DNA from: Limanda limanda
Taxonomy: Eukaryota; Chordata; Actinopteri; Pleuronectiformes; Pleuronectidae
NCBI RefSeq assembly: GCF_963576545.1
Contig: NC_083638.1
Coordinates: 6,870,659-6,934,658 of the forward strand
Direction: 5' to 3'
DNA length: 64,000 nucleotides
In this document: piece after piece, positions 37,229 through 64,000 of the stretch
Layout: each line of letters starts with the position of its first letter
Numbering within the stretch: the stretch's first letter is position 1
Program-made: the position numbers and the translations under genes
The notes under the pieces: generated by a model
Databases searched by the model: none
Seen by the model: only the letters and a program-made list of their open reading frames with translations
Told to the model about the DNA's origin: nothing

Positions 37229-38084
37229 CCGATGACTCATAAACTAATCTATACCATACGTCCATGACTATAGTTCAAAGCTCTTATCTGACGCAAGTGA
37301 CAGCGCTGTTTATTATTCAAGGTGAAAAAAGAGAAGAAAAGAATCAGATCCCCAGAAAACAGACGTCCAGATCAGTCCGGTGATTCACGGACAATAAGAG
37401 GCCTCAGCTGATTCCAAGTAGAGTTTCCCGTTTAAATTATTCATGATATACATTATTCCCGAGCTGTAGAATAAAATGCTCCCCTCCAATGTTAAATACT
37501 GAGAAAAGCAAAGTGCTGCATCCTTGATACAGTAGATTAAACCATAAAGCTCGTTAAGTACCTCCAATGAAACTAAATCATACAAACAAGGTTTTTTGTT
37601 CAAAGAAACAAACCCGTGTTTCTGCATCTGGATCCACTTCAACACGAGACGCCTCAGATGCCCAATTAAGGGATGAAAGTGAATATTAAATTACACTCGA
37701 GATTAATTCAGTTATATGTCAAACAAAAGAAGAATAAACCGGCATGTAAACCAAATAACAAAAGAGGGAGTCAACATTTGTTTTCCTGTTGAGGAGGAAC
37801 TTATTGAACAGGGAACATAAGTGGCTTCATGGTGGCATTTGTCTTTCACTTCCCTTTGATCCACAGGTTCACTGTCCTGCAGCGGCGATCAAGCTTGTTC
37901 CCTGATAACATGCAAACGAGCAAACAGTGACGGTGAAACTAGATTTTGTAGGTTAGAACACTGGGTGGTTAAAAGAGAGATTGTGAATTTCCATGTAGAA
38001 GCTGTAGAGATCAAAGTAAAACTTCACCTTCAAATTCAGGCCGAAGTTCCTCAAACCTAAATTATCTAGATTGTCCCTAACCAA

Positions 38085-38132
38085 GTAGCTAAGGTGTTGC
38101 GGCGCCATACAAATAAAATTGAATTGAATTGA
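38085..38132 (+). repeat. LINE-type 3' tail fragment
   Basis: ATACAAATAAAATTGAATTG followed by AATTG repeats, the usual end of L2/RTE-like fish LINEs. Confidence 0.5.
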
Positions 38133-38465
38133 AAGATTTGGATATTGGTTTTCAGCTATAATAAAAAAGGTGACTCTGGGTTCAATCAGACTCTAAAAAG
38201 CTGAGAGTTGAATCTTAAGTCTGCGTCGGAAGGTTCCTCGGTACTTTCTCGACTCCTGGAAAGTGCGAGGACATGATGTTCCAGGTGAGCAGTTCACCTG
38301 AGACTGCGCCTCGGGAGGCAGAACTTCTTTTTCTTCTTCTTTTAACTTTGTGCTTTTCGTAGAACCGACTGTATCTTTGTGTCTGTCAGTGTCCTGCTGG
38401 GCTGCTCCTGCTGCTCCACGGCAGATGAAACACTGGAGAAAGTAGCCAGAGGCCTGGCCAGCAGA

Positions 38466-55076
<16,611 letters not shown>

Positions 55077-56825
55077 TATAACAGTCAATCTCTTTATTTA
55101 TTATTAATATTATGGTACATCGTTCTGTAAGATGATGGAGATGTTGTTTGGACTTTAATTTAAATGTATAAAAGGAAGATGCCTGCCTGGTGTTTCATTG
55201 TTGTCTCATGTCAGGACACATTGATGCGTCTGCAGCTTCCTGTTGTTGACACACATTCTAACAACACGGCTCTGACTGTTCTGTGAAACACAAGGTGGAG
55301 CAAGTCATCACATGAGTCACTGTGGTTCCTCAGGAACGTGACAAGCACATACAGGAATAAAACTCAGCTAAAAGGCAGTTTTTCCTATTATATTGTAACA
55401 ATGACAATGTTTACATGGACACCAATAATCCATTATTAACCAAACCATTAAGACAATACTCTGAATAAGACACTGGCATGTAAACAGCAATTTCTGATGA
55501 CCTTAACCTGAATTAAGGTCAAACTCTGAATAAGGAATAATCAAATTAAGGCATGTAAAGTCTTCCGACCTTAGTTTCACCATGTTTACCCCTTAATCAC
55601 ATTACTACATCCTAGGGGAGTTTTTACATCATTTACGACACTGACAAGTACATCAGACTCTGTAATGTAATTATGAAAGGTATATTCTATTAGCAACTCA
55701 TGTAAACGTTGTCAATTATTGATATTAAGTAAAACCATTGCTTGTACACTGAAACCAATGCAATGATAAAGCCAGCGTAAAATCTTTTATCCACATCTTT
55801 AAAAGCTTAACAGGCAGCATAATATATCAGAGTATGTGATGTACATCTGCTCTCGAAATATTTGTATAAGTCACATTTGGCAGGAGCTACGAGTGAAAGG
55901 CACAAATAAAAAGTACAATGAGCAGCTTCTGCTCCGCTGTCATGCTTTCCGCAAAAATATACAGTGTTGACGAAACAGAAAAATGCTCCGTGTTGACAAA
56001 ACTTGTGCGTCAAAGAGACACAATAAGGTCAGAAGAGGGAAGAAGGAATCGATGAATGAGAGTTGGCTTTTGGAGAGCACATGAATTAGAAAACGGATTT
56101 TCCTAATCCTTACAATGACCTTCTTTTAAAGAACCCTGTGGAGCTGTACTGTAAAGACAAGATCAAAATACACTGGTGTATCTTTAAGGTGAATTTCCTT
56201 CCTCCCAAAGCAGAGTGGTGAATATTCTGAAACTCGCATTGTCTTTAAACATCGATAAATACACCAACTTTTACACTTTCTCTTCAGTCTCTCTTGGAAA
56301 ATTTCTAAGATACTTACAATGATACCGCAACCACATATCCAACATACAAATGAAAATGAAACCATACAGCTGAAACACATAGCCTTTCTTCTTTTAAGAG
56401 GTCATGTCCAGACTTGCTTTTGCTTTCAGATTGTGAGCACGTTTTCACCAGCACTCTCTGTACATACATGTGGATGAGGTTAGAAGAGGATAAGGTTAAA
56501 ACGAATGTGATCTATTTGACCAAACACTGCTCCAGAGAAACACCAGAGGTCTTAAACTCTTTATCTTGAAAACAATTTGTACCACTTCCAACAACCACAA
56601 GCAGAGAGCCATGTCTGTAGTAATGCTCATTCTGCAGCAGCACGAACACGTCTTTAACTGGAGATCTGGAGCTGATTAAACATGAGCTATTTAAACAATT
56701 GGTACCACGTGTGGGTGAGAACACGTATCGAAAAGTGAACTATAAATGAATGTATTGTATTCATCTATTTATATAATATATATTTATGTCAGCATAATGA
56801 CAATCCCATAGATGTGGGTTTGACT
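55077..56825. other. Convergent 3' UTR region of trpm5 and traf6
   Basis: 1.75 kb between two stop codons facing each other. No other gene recognised. It probably consists of the two 3' UTRs and a short gap. Confidence 0.55.
55356..55361 (+). terminator. Candidate polyadenylation signal of trpm5
   Basis: AATAAA 280 nt after the stop codon. Other A/T-rich signals occur, so this is only the best placed. Confidence 0.35.
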
Positions 56826-59800
56826 TTAGTCCCTTGAAACCGATGCCTCGGGCCCTCGAGGCTGCACCGCCGGTCCCTCACGATTCGCCATATTGTCAAA
56901 GCGTGACGTCACATCGCAGCGGATGAGTAAGGTGTCATCTTTGACGTACGCTCTCTGGTTCAGCTGAAGCAGGTGCATGAAGGTAACGTAGCCAAATCCT
57001 TTGGGATTGCGCTGGATGGTGGGCTTCTGAAAGGCCTGCAGGTCTGGTTTGGTTTCCATCACCTCCACGTGGTGCTGACCCTCAGGGCCCTGGTCGAGGA
57101 TGGAGAGCCGGATGTTGCCTTGGAACGGCCAGGTCAGCTCCCCGTCGAAAGCCCCCTGCATGGTGTGGACAAAGAGCGAGATGTAGTTGGAGCAGCGCAC
57201 GGCGTTGGGCGTCTGCAGGTGCAACCGCAGGCACAGCTTGTAGCCTGGGTAGCCCGTGTAGAAGCCGGGGCTGTGCTCCACCACCGCGAGGCCGGCCTCT
57301 TGGTTCCGCTTGTGGGCAGAGAAACCTTTGAGGCGCCAGATGAAGATGCCGCGGCACTGCTGGGCCTCCAGCTCCTTCACCGTGTCCTCCAGCATGGACA
57401 CCCTGCTCCGGAGCTCTGCAAGCTGACCTGCCTGTGAAAGAGACAGAACAAGAGGTTTAAAGAACAAGGGCTTCAAGACGATTGGGAGAAGATCTAAAAA
57501 GTTTAAAAAAAAAGCTAAAGACCAGACATTGCTAACAAATAGGGAAAGAAGACGTGGATAAATATAGCTTTAGCGTCAAGCATCACGTTTGAATAAATAA
57601 ATAGAGCTTTGTTATACAAGTCAAGTTTGACGTCTCCCCAAAACGGCCAAATCAGATGCACTCGAACGTCTCCTACGTGTGTTTCCTTTAAGATGGAGAG
57701 CTCCACTAGCCGCTGATCCTGCTTCACCAATCGTCCGTCCATCTCTCGGAGCCGCTGCATCTCTTCATTAGGCTGATTTGCCGAAGCACAGCTGCCGATG
57801 CCGCTGCCGCCGCCGCCTGCAGCTCCTCTGAGCCCCCCAGAGGAAGATAGCGATGCCGCAGCTCCTTGATCCTCGGAAGGGACAGAAGGTCCACTCGCCC
57901 ACAGGGATTTGGGCGTGTTGCCGTTGAGGCTAAGGCCACGCAGGAACTCAGCCATGTACCACATGTGCATCTGCGTGAACTCCTGCATGTGCTGAGCCAG
58001 GTTGTGACGCTGCATCTGCAGAGGCAAGCAGTTGTTCTTTGTGACATCTAGTTTGCGGCGACTGACTTCTCAACAATTTTTCTCGTGTGTGGGAGATTTG
58101 TAAAACAGGAAACTTAGAATTTGATCACCTACCCTTTCCTTGCATCCAAAGGTGCTGAAGTTACAGGCGATGGGGGCCTTTGGGCAATCTGTGTCACAAT
58201 GAGATTCAATCTGCAAAACAGAACATCGGCAGATTAGTTTCACAGGTTGTTTATTAAACTCAGGTGTTAAAGATGTATTTCAGGATATCGGTTATTACTG
58301 TGTCGTAATTTCCTACAAAACTCAAACACAAAGACTATTTAAACATCAGTGTTTGCACTTGTTATTGCAGAAGCATTGGGTGCCATCAGTGCATAGTGAT
58401 TGTGTTTGGAATGGTTCCCTGTCATTTAAATGAAAGAGAAGTTCTACTGATCCACTACTTCTCACTTAAACCAGTTTCCCTTTTCTCATGACCGACATTG
58501 TTGCGCTCACCTGGTCTCTGATGAGATCCATGTCACAGTACTGACAGTTCACGTTCGCAAAGGGACACTGCAGCTCGTGAAGCTGACGGGAGCAACCGAG
58601 AAACACAATGCAAGAAGTGAAATCCTCAGACACACAATGCAACTACTGCTACGACAACTATAATGGGGGGGAAAGAAGCAGGAGGGGAAACTGAGTAAGT
58701 GAGTGAGCAGTACCTCGCTCTCCTCATAGACGAAGCACTCCACACAATCAGGGCAGGACACAGGCCTCCTCTGGCACTCCACAATGGTGTGCTCCTCTAA
58801 GTGGCTCTTTCTCACCGACTGCTGGCACTGTGGACAAGTCGCTGTCGCAAACTGACACTGCGCCAAATGATTCTGGAAAGAAAACGATATATTGAAACAC
58901 AATAATACTCTATAGTAGGGGGGGGGGGGGGGCAGCAGCAGCTCATACACTCTTATTGTCTACAGCAGAGAAAGATGAAGATCCTCCACTGACAGTCTTT
59001 TTAGGTCTGCTGGAGTTATCAGCGGTTCAACATGTGCACAATTGTTACTCTAGTTAAAATACAGTGGTTCTCCAGCATAAAATTTTCACTTTCAAGCTCC
59101 TTTAAAAAACCTACAGTGACATCCAGACATTTTGTATTTGTTGTTCTCATAACCAGCATGATTTGAAATGTCTTGCCTCTGAGCCACAGTCTCCATACGG
59201 ATGATCGTCACTCCGTAAATTCTCACCTCCAAATGTCGAAGCTCCATTTCATCAACACAACCGGAGTTTGGACAGCGAACGGTCAGCGATAGAATCTCTC
59301 GTTTGGCAAAGTTATCCGGAAACAGCTGATCTTCTGTCAGCGTTTCGTTGTCCACAGGGCATCTCTGTCCCGTGTCACTGTTTCAGCAGGAAGAGGAGTC
59401 ATTTAGGCTGAGCAGGGAGATCATCAGTTTCTGCACAGTGATTTATACTTGAGTCGGAAAGCTACTGATCCTTTATCACTTTCTAACACATTGTCTGTTA
59501 CTCTAAAGAATCAACAACTCTTCAAGAGGGATCCATGAAGTTAGTGTTTACAAAAGGCCTCATAATTCTGGGTCTGTCTTCGGTTATATTTGAAAGAATC
59601 ACAATAGCATACCGTATGGATTTCTCAATGCAGTTCTTGCAGAAGCGGTGACCGCAGGGTGTTTGAACAGCATTCCTGAGAGCCATGAGGCAGATAGGAC
59701 ACTCGTATTTACTCTCCAGGGGCGGGTCAAACTCCACGTCGTAGCCCTGGATGGGCATATCAGCCTGCAGGCTGGCGGAGTGGCTGAGGATGAGGGTGCC

Positions 59801-59938
59801 AGACGTCTCTGTTGGGCTGAAAAGGGATTCTCGCTCTCTTTCCAGCATCGCCAAGGCACAACTAGACATCTCTCCACCAACAGCTCCCTCGCAGCTGTCC
59901 TCCTCCAGACTCCCCTTGTTGGCATCATAGCAGGCCAT
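56826..59938 (-). CDS. traf6: traf6: TNF receptor-associated factor 6, RING E3 ligase and adaptor
   Basis: Cytosolic adaptor and K63-type ubiquitin ligase between IL-1R/TLR or CD40/RANK receptors and TAK1/NF-kB. Coding exons (minus strand): 59938-59613, 59377-59227, 58872-58714, 58582-58511, 58210-58133, 58015-57677, 57431-56826 (stop TAA); 576 residues, against 522 in human. The motif [20 protein letters not shown] is near-identical to human TRAF6 and opens the RING (C80 to about 118: CPIC, CGHRFC, CPVD). TRAF-type zinc fingers follow (about 130-262), then a coiled coil (353-400) and the MATH/TRAF-C domain (about 402-555: [44 protein letters not shown]). The ATG is the first triplet after an ACAG acceptor, so a 5' non-coding exon is expected upstream. 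A Gly/Ser-rich insert occupies about 293-342. Convergent with trpm5. Confidence 0.96.
57884..57990 (-). other. traf6: Part of traf6 exon 7 leading into the Gly/Ser-rich insert
   Basis: Encodes the segment after the last zinc finger ([18 protein letters not shown] and onward). Residues about 293-342 form a Ser/Gly/Ala low-complexity stretch ([18 protein letters not shown]) not present in human TRAF6; it accounts for most of the extra 54 residues. Confidence 0.75.
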
Positions 59939-60439
59939 CTGTGGAGAGTGCAACAAAAATGTAAATTTCCTTTCAATAACTGAAGTAGGGCAGCCAAGTT
60001 CTGTAACAACACATAATCCAGAGACTCCTTAACCCCTGAAACACGAGAGGTGCTATGACTCTCTAACATGTTGATACTGTTATGGTACATAGATTTACAC
60101 CATAGTGCTAATAGCATTTCTAAAGAATGTTTTATCAATGCTCTTTTTACATGAGACAAATAAATACAGAAGATTCCTCAGAATTGAGAACCAGACATAC
60201 AAATTTGTAAACTTTTTAATACCTTTCTGTGGCCTTATCGAGGAGATACAGCCCTTGAAGGAAAGCTTTGTATAACTTTTCGAGGGCCAGCAGAAGCCAT
60301 GTGACTGTTGAGCCTTGAAATTGAATTGAGTAATCTTCCCCTGCACATGGTAACTCATTAAATGAAGAGGGAGTGTGTAAAAGAATGTCAACACAACTTC
60401 AGAGATGCTTCTTTAACTAAGGAGGCAGCATTTATCTTT

Positions 60440-61030
60440 CCCTTCAGACCATCTATGAAAGGTTCTATGGTCAGACTAGCACTCAGGATCCGTAATGACC
60501 CCTCACACATTATGTTCTCTACCTTCAGGCAGACGTTACAGATCCTGTAAGTGTGAAAACAACGACCTCAAGCTCTCATTCATCCCAACGTCCATCACAC
60601 TACTCAATATGGAAACATGTGGATTCGGCCATGTATCTTTAGAACCTTTTTGCACTTTGCCTGACACATTTTACTCTCTGGGTTTTAGATTTTAAAGCCA
60701 GTTTTAGATGTTCATCTTTTATGCGTTACATCCTTTTAGTGTTTTATCGTTTTAAGGGCAGGTGCAATATTCAACCCACTTTTATTCTGTATTATTATTT
60801 GATGATTGACTGTGATTGCAACAGGACTGCTTGACACACAATGCACCAACTCACATTATTCTACCATTTCTGACAATAACTCCTCAATTAATTTGTCATT
60901 GCTGCTCATTTCTTCTCTATCAGACATTTTCTTACGTTTAAATACTTTACACATAGGCCCAACATGTTAGAAACAGTTTTTTGGATTAAATATGTTAAAT
61001 ACAGTTATTTTGCTGATGCTGGGGAGAGGG

Positions 61031-61062
<32 letters not shown>

Positions 61063-61215
61063 TTCTACGTCATTTCCCCTTGTTAATAGGTTTTTCTTTT
61101 TAGCTCCTATTCAGGGTTAAGAACAGATGATGTGCCACCTTGTTAAGTCCCTACAAGACAAATTGTAATTTGTAAATATTGGCTATACAAATAAAATGTG
61201 ATTGATTGATTATTA
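60440..61215 (+). mobile_element. 3' end of an L2/CR1-like LINE (truncated)
   Basis: Conceptual pieces IRNDPSHIMFSTFRQTL and NNDLKLSFIPTSITLLN resemble the final residues of the second ORF of fish L2/CR1/Rex-type LINEs. The segment ends with ATACAAATAAAATGTGATTG and TGATTGATT, a typical tail. 5' truncated, with frame breaks. Confidence 0.6.
61031..61057. repeat. (TC)13 microsatellite
   Basis: Uninterrupted TC run inside the LINE tail region. Confidence 0.93.
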
Positions 61216-61639
61216 TTCTGTGTCTAACACGTTATAGGACATATCTGCACTGTTTTCTGTTCTGCAGCTGCTGTAGCAGTTTGACATAGCGACCGTTTAA
61301 CACCCATGGAGATAATAAAGTATATTTAATCTAGTTATTAACTCTGTTCTCCAGTGATTTCAGATTTAAGAAACACAGACAGACATGTGAACCACAGTAA
61401 GGTGGTCACTGGATGAGCAGCCATGCCCCAGGATGCGGAACTGGGAACTTTACTGGTGAAATAAGAGGTGAAAGCAAAGACTCTGACAAACAAAACACAA
61501 ACCAACACGAGTGCTGGGATTCGAACTCATAACCGGGCAACAATCCAGATCGATACTCGTACAAAAAAACGCACCTTTCACGCGAGGAAACTCCTCTGAC
61601 TTTTCGTTTTCAGCTGAATTTCCTGTTTTCTTCTTCTTC

Positions 61640-62000
61640 TTCGTCTTCTTCCCCGCTCTCCCCGCCCCCCGAACGTCATCGAGGGAACCTACAGTTGACT
61701 CGTTTTTCTCGAGCAGCGCCCCCTTGCGAGCGGAGGCCGGCGCTGCAGCGAGTAGGGGCCACCGAAGACTAGAAAAGATGGCGGACCTCGGGAAAGCCTG
61801 TCCCGAGTCGTCGCCCTGTGGCGTCAGCTGTCCGCGGAGGGGACCGTGGTGCCGGGGGAGGCTCCTCGTCCTCCTCCTCTGCCTGCTCATGGTGGACTCC
61901 GGCGGGGCCACGACGCACTGGGTGGTCACGGAGGACGGGAAGATCCAACAGCAGGTCAACAGCTTAGCTAGCTTAGCATGTCCCCCCTCCCAGTGCTAGC
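61640..62000. promoter_or_regulatory. CpG-rich promoter block of ttc17, probably shared with traf6
   Basis: A short stretch visibly richer in CG dinucleotides than the rest of the window (for example CCGGCGCTGCAGCG before the ttc17 ATG, and the first exon itself). traf6 runs the other way and its first coding exon begins at a splice acceptor, so its 5' exon may lie here. The shared-promoter idea is inferred from head-to-head arrangement, not from a visible traf6 start site. Confidence 0.5.
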
Positions 62001-63764
62001 TCGTACGTTAGGCGGCTAACTGTTTTGCTAGCATCAATACAACGGGGGTGTTTATTGTACGACTTTATCTCATTTGCTATTTGTTTAATTGAATTATTGT
62101 ATTTGAAGTCAACGAGAGTCTTCTAATGGCGTCAGTGTTATTTCAAGAGTACGCGGGAATTTAGCCTGAATCGCCTCAAATCGGACGTTATCGTGTTCGG
62201 GGTCAAGATGACCGGAACATTCCAGGGCCCGTGTCATGTCAACGTCCGCTAACGACACGTTGTCATGAATACATCACAGATTGTGTTAGTGTGAGTCGGT
62301 GTCAGCTGTCAGGAAGCTGCCTCCCTTCAGTTCAGAGCTACAGACAAAGTGACAGATTTGACAGGTCGTGGATCAGCTGAGTTTTGCTTACCTGCAGTTT
62401 AGAGAGACGGGGATTCGAACCTGTGTCACGCCTGTTCGGGTTCCTCCACTTGGCCCTGGGATCCTCTGTTTTGTTTCAGGGGAACTCTGGTCATTGCCAG
62501 GATGTCATGTGTCATGTGCTCACTGTTAAAAATCTGTTTGTTTGTTTTTGGTTTCAGGTTGACTCGCCTTTGAATCTGAAGCATCCACACGACGTGGTGA
62601 TCTTCATGAGGCAGGAGACTCGGGTGAACTACCTCAAGAAGCTGGAGGTTCGTTGGTTTCACTTTGACTGTGTTGACTATATATCCCCCCCCACCCCATG
62701 CCACCCAGCTCTCTTGGTTTCATGACAGTGTGAACAGCACAAGTCACATGGAAAGTCCTCTTTTCAAATCAGATCTTTCACAGGTGGTTTTTAAAATCAG
62801 ATACAGATCAGGTTTATTTGAAACAGCCATGTGAACCGTTTCCAAATTCAGTCCAACTTTTACGTCACTCTACAGACAAACAAACATGGAAGACATCTGC
62901 AGTCTGGGTTTTTATTCATATCAAGAGACAAATGGAACCGTAAACACTCACATCTGTGGCCTCCATCATTATTACCGACTTCTTCTCTTTGTTGACTTCT
63001 GTACACGGCGTGCTGCGTGTGATGTCTTGTTATTCTTCTGCGCATGTGGGTCACATCAGGGCCATGACCAGTTCACATTGTAGGCAGATCCAGGCCACAT
63101 TTCAAAAGATAATGTGACCAGCTACATAAAAGAATCAGATGTAGAATCAAATCAGAATTGAGAACTAAGCCGTGCAGTATGAACGTAGTGTTTGTCTGTG
63201 TCATGTGCAAGGATGTTGTTTAAGTTTCTGTCTGATCCTTCAGGTCGACCTTACCAACTCCAGAGATTTGCCTTTTTTACATTTTCTGTCCACTGCCCAT
63301 TTCTTGTCCACACACTGACTGATCATCCTTGGTTTATTGCTCAACAGAAGCAGCTTGTGGCACAGAAAATTCACATTGAGGAGAATGAGGACAGAGACAC
63401 AGGGCTGGAGCAGAGACACTACAAAGAAGATGCTGACTGCGTCATGGCTAAGGTTCCCCTGGGAGACCTGGACCTGTACGATGGAACTTATATCTCATTG
63501 GAGAGCAAAGACATCAGGTATGTTCCTCCTCAATAAAGCAACATTATTATTCTCACCTCTACAGTGTGTTTGTGAGGTGGATGTGGAGCTATTGAATGTC
63601 TAGTGTTTATTAATGATCTTGTCATCTGTAAACCATTCTCTCGTCCCTGCAGTCCTGAAGACTATGTGGAGCCGCGGACAGCTCTGCCTCCAGATCTAGA
63701 AAAGCCTGACTGCGCAAAAGTCTTTGAACTACCTTATAGTATCCATGCTTTCCAGCATCTCAGG
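61778..63764 (+). CDS. ttc17: ttc17: tetratricopeptide repeat protein 17, exons 1-4; 3' end outside window
   Basis: TTC17 is a large TPR protein linked to actin polymerisation and ciliogenesis. Exons 61778-61954, 62558-62647, 63348-63517 and 63653-63764 join in phase to 183 residues. Residues 27-43 are a hydrophobic leader (RLLVLLLCLLMV), followed by TTHWVVTEDGKIQQQ, NLKHPHDVVIFMRQET, QLVAQKIHIEENEDRDTGLE, AKVPLGDLDLYDGTYISLES and FELPYSIHAFQHLR, all nearly the same as the start of human TTC17. The ATG sits in AAAAGATGGCGG, a good context, within a CpG-rich block. The TPR repeats themselves must be encoded beyond the right edge. The next intron has been entered by a hAT element at 63843. Confidence 0.95.
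61955..62557 (+). other. ttc17 intron 1
   Basis: 603 bp; GCTAGC-containing short repeats near its start (61970-62035), otherwise nothing recognised. Confidence 0.6.
62648..63347 (+). other. ttc17 intron 2
   Basis: 700 bp, donor GTTCGT (weak), acceptor TCAACAG. No other feature recognised. Confidence 0.55.
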
Positions 63765-63842
63765 GTGAGTGGAGGTCAAACCTGTCGATACAAAATAGAA
63801 CTGACTCACATAAGCATCACACAGCGAATATTTTGTTAGAAC

Positions 63843-64000
63843 TAGGGTTGCAAAATTCCGGGAATATTCAAAGTTGGAAACTTTCCATGGGAATTAACAG
63901 GAATATACGGGAATTAACGGGAATATACGGGAGTTAACGGGAATAAACTGGAAATGTTGTGGGTAATTTATACTAACTGTATTTACCTTTTCATATACAG
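63843..64000. mobile_element. hAT-type element, left part, cut by window edge
   Basis: Begins TAGGGTTGCAAAATTCCGGG and continues with GAATATTCAAAGTTGGAAAC and GGGAATTAACGGGAATA subrepeats, the same left end as the 23050-23910 element. The preceding 8 bp are GTTAGAAC, predicted to recur after its right end outside the window. Inserted in a ttc17 intron. Confidence 0.85.

Larger units (their letters stand above)
33088..38378. other. Intergenic region between cdkn1c and trpm5
   Basis: 5.3 kb. One copy of a divergent dispersed repeat (33326-33930), a GT repeat (37197-37226) and a LINE-type tail (38085-38132). Sequence just upstream of trpm5 presumably holds its promoter, but I see no clear core element. 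Confidence 0.55.
59939..61639. other. traf6 5' intron/upstream region with LINE remnant
   Basis: Probably the intron between a traf6 5' non-coding exon and its first coding exon. Contains a LINE-derived piece (60440-61215) and a CT run (61031-61057). The non-coding exon itself could not be fixed. Confidence 0.45.

Noticed and set aside
60362..60695. Two short plus-strand frames as small genes
   Set aside because: They are pieces of one degraded LINE 3' end in different frames.
61505..62425. tRNA-like B boxes (GGGATTCGAAC at 61518 and 62412, minus strand)
   Set aside because: No A box at the right spacing and no cloverleaf could be drawn; probably chance or old SINE remains.

Overview
The window is vertebrate nuclear DNA, almost certainly from a ray-finned (percomorph-type) teleost. 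Genes are split into many small exons with GT/AG borders, CA/GT and CT microsatellites are dense, teleost-type interspersed repeats and hAT elements sit in introns, and the encoded proteins are close to human KCNQ1, CDKN1C, TRPM5, TRAF6 and TTC17. There are no operons, CRISPR arrays or prokaryotic features. I rebuilt the genes by joining exons whose phases and splice sites agree, guided by what I know of the human proteins; no alignment was run.

Layout. (1) 1-27604, + strand: kcnq1, a voltage-gated K+ channel. The window opens in the intron before exon 3 and holds exons 3-16 with the stop codon. Its 3' UTR begins with a 30-bp minisatellite. (2) 32160-32807, - strand: cdkn1c (p57-type CDK inhibitor), two coding exons and a compact CCAAT/GC/TATA-like promoter. 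(3) 38466-55076, + strand: trpm5, a Ca2+-activated cation channel, 24 coding exons, 1175 residues predicted. (4) 56826-59938, - strand: traf6, a RING E3 ligase and signalling adaptor, seven coding exons, 576 residues predicted. (5) 61778 to beyond the right edge, + strand: ttc17, first four coding exons, starting in a CpG-rich block head-to-head with traf6.

The genes do not form one pathway. KCNQ1 and CDKN1C are also neighbours in the imprinted human 11p15.5 domain, with TRPM5 on the other side of KCNQ1; TRAF6 and TTC17 lie on human 11p12-p11. The window therefore joins two neighbourhoods that are separate in human, with trpm5 in a different place and orientation.

Accessory structure. Two small hAT elements with perfect 8-bp target duplications still carry a BED zinc-finger exon (6883-7543, 23050-23910), and a third copy begins at 63843. 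Two near-identical ~0.7-kb direct repeats flank kcnq1 exon 11. A pair of ~130-bp inverted arms flanks exons 3-4. Several exons have simple repeats inside or next to their splice acceptors. CTCF-like motifs lie in kcnq1 introns 9 and 10; intron 10 is the one that holds the imprinting centre in mammals.

I found no convincing new gene system. The most testable novelties concern splicing (repeat-borne acceptors, an in-frame intron, an inverted-repeat pair) and the recombination-prone repeats around exon 11.
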